Shown piece after piece: positions 61,613 to 64,000 of a DNA stretch of 64,000 nucleotides; the stretch's first letter is position 1; every line of letters starts with the position of its first letter. The notes below the pieces were generated by a model, which saw only the letters and a program-made list of their open reading frames with translations, did not search any database and was not told the DNA's origin. This DNA comes from Lingula anatina (Eukaryota > Brachiopoda > Lingulata > Lingulida > Lingulidae). Where the stretch lies: the NCBI RefSeq assembly GCF_001039355.2, contig NW_019775762.1, positions 124,001-188,000 on the forward strand, read 5' to 3'. The translations under genes and the position numbers were made by a program.

Positions 61613-62956
61613 AGGGAGAGAGAGAGACCAGTCATTGAAAGAACAAATAGGTAGTCAGATTACAACAGCTGATGGCAATTGGTGACATACATATATTCCT
61701 ATACTATGTGATCTGTAGTGGGTGTGCTACTCAAGAACCAATGGCTAATGTATGTATGGAATATCTATTTCTTCTAGGTGAAGGTCAATTTCAATGTGCA
61801 ATATATTAGTTCCCTATATTTGCAATGAATGTACATAATAAAATTCTGGAAAACATTTTCTTTAAATTTTGTGACAAGATTTCTTATTCAACTTAAGTTT
61901 TTAGCATATAATATTTGTATTCATTTGGCAGAAAATTTCTTCACTTTTGAAGATTTGTGTTTTACATGCATATATTTTTTTGAATAGGGGTTTCTCATTT
62001 TCAATTTTTAAATACACAGTAATTTTACACAATTTTATCAGCAAATTGCAGGTTATAAAAAAACACAGGTTTTTTCCAGGTCATTTTCAAAAAGAAAACA
62101 AGAATTGCATTCTACATTTTTAAATCGTAGTAAAAATAGCGACTGATTACCCCCAATAAAAGACTAAAAAAATACATTATCATGTTTCAGGTCTGTAACC
62201 CTGCAAATGACCTTACATCACTTGTAAATCCAACACCACAAACACTTTTTTCCAAGTAAAACAGAAAACAGAAACCAAAGCTCTGAAATGGTGTAAGTGT
62301 CAGTGTTAGTTTGGGAAAGGGGAGTAAAATGTGTCAGGCCACATGTGAATTTGTATTCTTTCTTCTTTTTTTCTGCCTACAGCACCTTTTTTTTTGTCTG
62401 TAAAAAAAGTTTTCTGTAAGAAAGGCAATGAAGCTAAAATGTTGACTTCAGTCTTGATGATTTTGTTCTTTGCCATAATATAACAAAACATGGGCATTAT
62501 AGCAGATGGCACCATAAACAAAAGTGTCCTGGGTTCAAAAGCAAATCAAATTTTAGCCCAATACTTCAAAGTTTGATCTGACTGAGACAAAATGTCAAAT
62601 CCAATGATTTTGGATGATTTTATCATTAACATGCACAGTTCACTGAGCATCTTTGATGAACTTTAGACTTAAAATAAATATACTGTTATTACTAAGTTCT
62701 TTACTGGTTTTTGTCCAAATGTTTCAATGATAGCTCAAAATTTTGTGAGGGTGGAAAATATGCAGCTATTTTGGGCAAAAAAAGTCTATCATTGAGTGAG
62801 CCCTGGCACAGATTTGATTAAGATATCTTCCAATTGACCACTACATCTTTATTTAATCAACTCAGACTGATCCACTACATGAATGTGTTTATAGCTAATA
62901 TAGCATGCTGGGAAATCCTTAAATGTTTGTGAAATGGTCATGACAGGATGAAAACT

Positions 62957-63190
62957 AAAGCCCCCTTTACACTGGACGGCACCCTTTCTACGTCTCGTAG
63001 GGCGGCCCCATTTGAGAGTAAAAAAATAACAATACTTTATGTACCGACAAATGGCCATTCACTAAGCATTCTTTCTGCAAATAAAGTGTTGCTTGTCCCC
63101 CATCTCTACGAGACTACGACCACAGCGATGCCAGTTTCATGGTCACACAAAGGACGCAGAAAGGACGCTGTTCAATGTAAAGGGTGTTTA
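62957..63190. mobile_element. MITE-like element, family A, copy 2
   Basis: Begins AAAGCCCCCTTTACACTGGA and ends TTCAATGTAAAGGGTGTTTA. About 234 bp. Alignable by eye with copy 1 through most of its length, with an extra CTCTACGAGACTACGAC block. Small open frames across it are not genes. Confidence 0.8.
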
Positions 63191-64000
63191 AGGAATGTTT
63201 ACACTCGGAAATTTTTTTCTAGGGCTGCTTCAAGAAAATCATGTATACAAATAAGCAAATAATTCATATATTTCTTGAGAAAAACAATGTAAACAGTCAG
63301 CAAGCAATCATATGAAAACAGTGGTGGATCTTTAGAATACAGTTAAAACTCAACTTATAATGCTGTACATAGATGTAGGACTTAAGAATTAGATGAGTAA
63401 GCACATATGTAAAATAATTCTATATAGCATTGGCAACAAAAATAAACCAAAGCAACAAATACTTGGCAATATTGTGCTAAAAAGCTTTCAAAGCAAATGG
63501 TATCATTTGACAACATTATGTAAGAAAACTGACACTAACATTAAATTAACAAAATTAACAAATAAACATTATACAACTTATATAATTTAAAACATACTTT
63601 AAATATTTTAATTCTTTAAAAAAAATAAATAAAAGCCGCAATTCAAAAACATACACAGGAAAAAAATTCGTACCAGCACATTTAACACAATCACAACTAA
63701 CACAATATATTATTCTGCTCACACCACCGCACATTCATGCATACAATCACGTACCTCTTAAAGACTACACATCAACACATATTCAAACTACTACTATGTA
63801 CATATAAACAGAAATCCTTTCTTGATAAAAGCCATTCAAGAGGCTGTCAAAGACACTTTTAAGTAAGAGTGAGAGGGAAATTAAATTACTGTCACCAGCC
63901 AAATATAAACATAAACAGGATAACATTACCAAAAAAAAAAAACATTTCTATCAAAAATATCCCTATTTACATTGGACCAAGAGTTCAAAAGTAAAAAAAT

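Larger units (their letters stand above)
59656..64000 (-). other. HSPG2: Intron region upstream of SEA to window edge
   Basis: Holds the family C, B and A elements and the candidate mini-exon at 61154-61183. No signal peptide exon, start codon context or promoter could be recognised, so the 5' end of the gene is probably beyond the window. Confidence 0.7.

Overview
The window is eukaryotic, A+T-rich (introns strongly so), and holds about 60 kb of a single many-exon gene read entirely on the minus strand. The gene is an invertebrate perlecan (HSPG2; trol in flies, unc-52 in nematodes), the modular basement-membrane heparan sulfate proteoglycan. I chained about 60 exons by GT/AG splice signals, intron phase and domain content. 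They encode roughly 8.6 kb of coding sequence (about 2,880 codons), and every junction is phase-compatible except across one assembly gap. Neither end of the gene is inside the window. The signal peptide and start lie above coordinate 61 kb, probably beyond 64 kb. The rest of the Ig array and the expected laminin G/EGF domain V lie to the left of coordinate 1. Small compact exons, domain content and a microsatellite- and MITE-rich intron landscape suggest a marine invertebrate, perhaps a lophotrochozoan, but the taxon call is weak.

Layout in gene order (right to left): a possible 30-bp Ser/Gly linker exon (61.15 kb); an SEA domain on two exons (59.5 and 58.6 kb); one 537-bp exon encoding a 179-residue domain that I cannot assign to any named family (55.6-56.1 kb); seven LDL-receptor class A (LDLa) repeats, one exon each (49.8 to 34.6 kb); an Ig domain (32 kb); three more LDLa repeats (31.5-30.4 kb); an Ig domain (29 kb); three laminin IV (LamB) domains with their laminin-type EGF (LE) modules (28.7 to 15.0 kb); then at least eleven Ig domains of perlecan domain IV (14.7 kb to the left edge). 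A 732-bp run of N at 19276-20007 hides about three LE exons of the second laminin unit.

The SEA domain is the classical domain I module. LDLa and Ig make domain II, LamB/LE make domain III and the Ig array makes domain IV, so the gene keeps the ancestral perlecan plan. It has an expanded domain II (ten LDLa in two blocks) and an extra all-beta domain between SEA and LDLa.

No second gene, tRNA, rRNA or plus-strand gene was found. The introns carry several families of short foldback DNA elements (MITE-like, at least seven kinds, three of them with two or more copies), many microsatellites, and a striking set of minisatellites built from the edges of exons together with their splice sites (exons at 6.5, 20.8 and 22.3 kb, plus one dispersed copy of an exon edge at 29.95 kb).

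All coordinates and translations were read by eye from the sequence; no database search was run.
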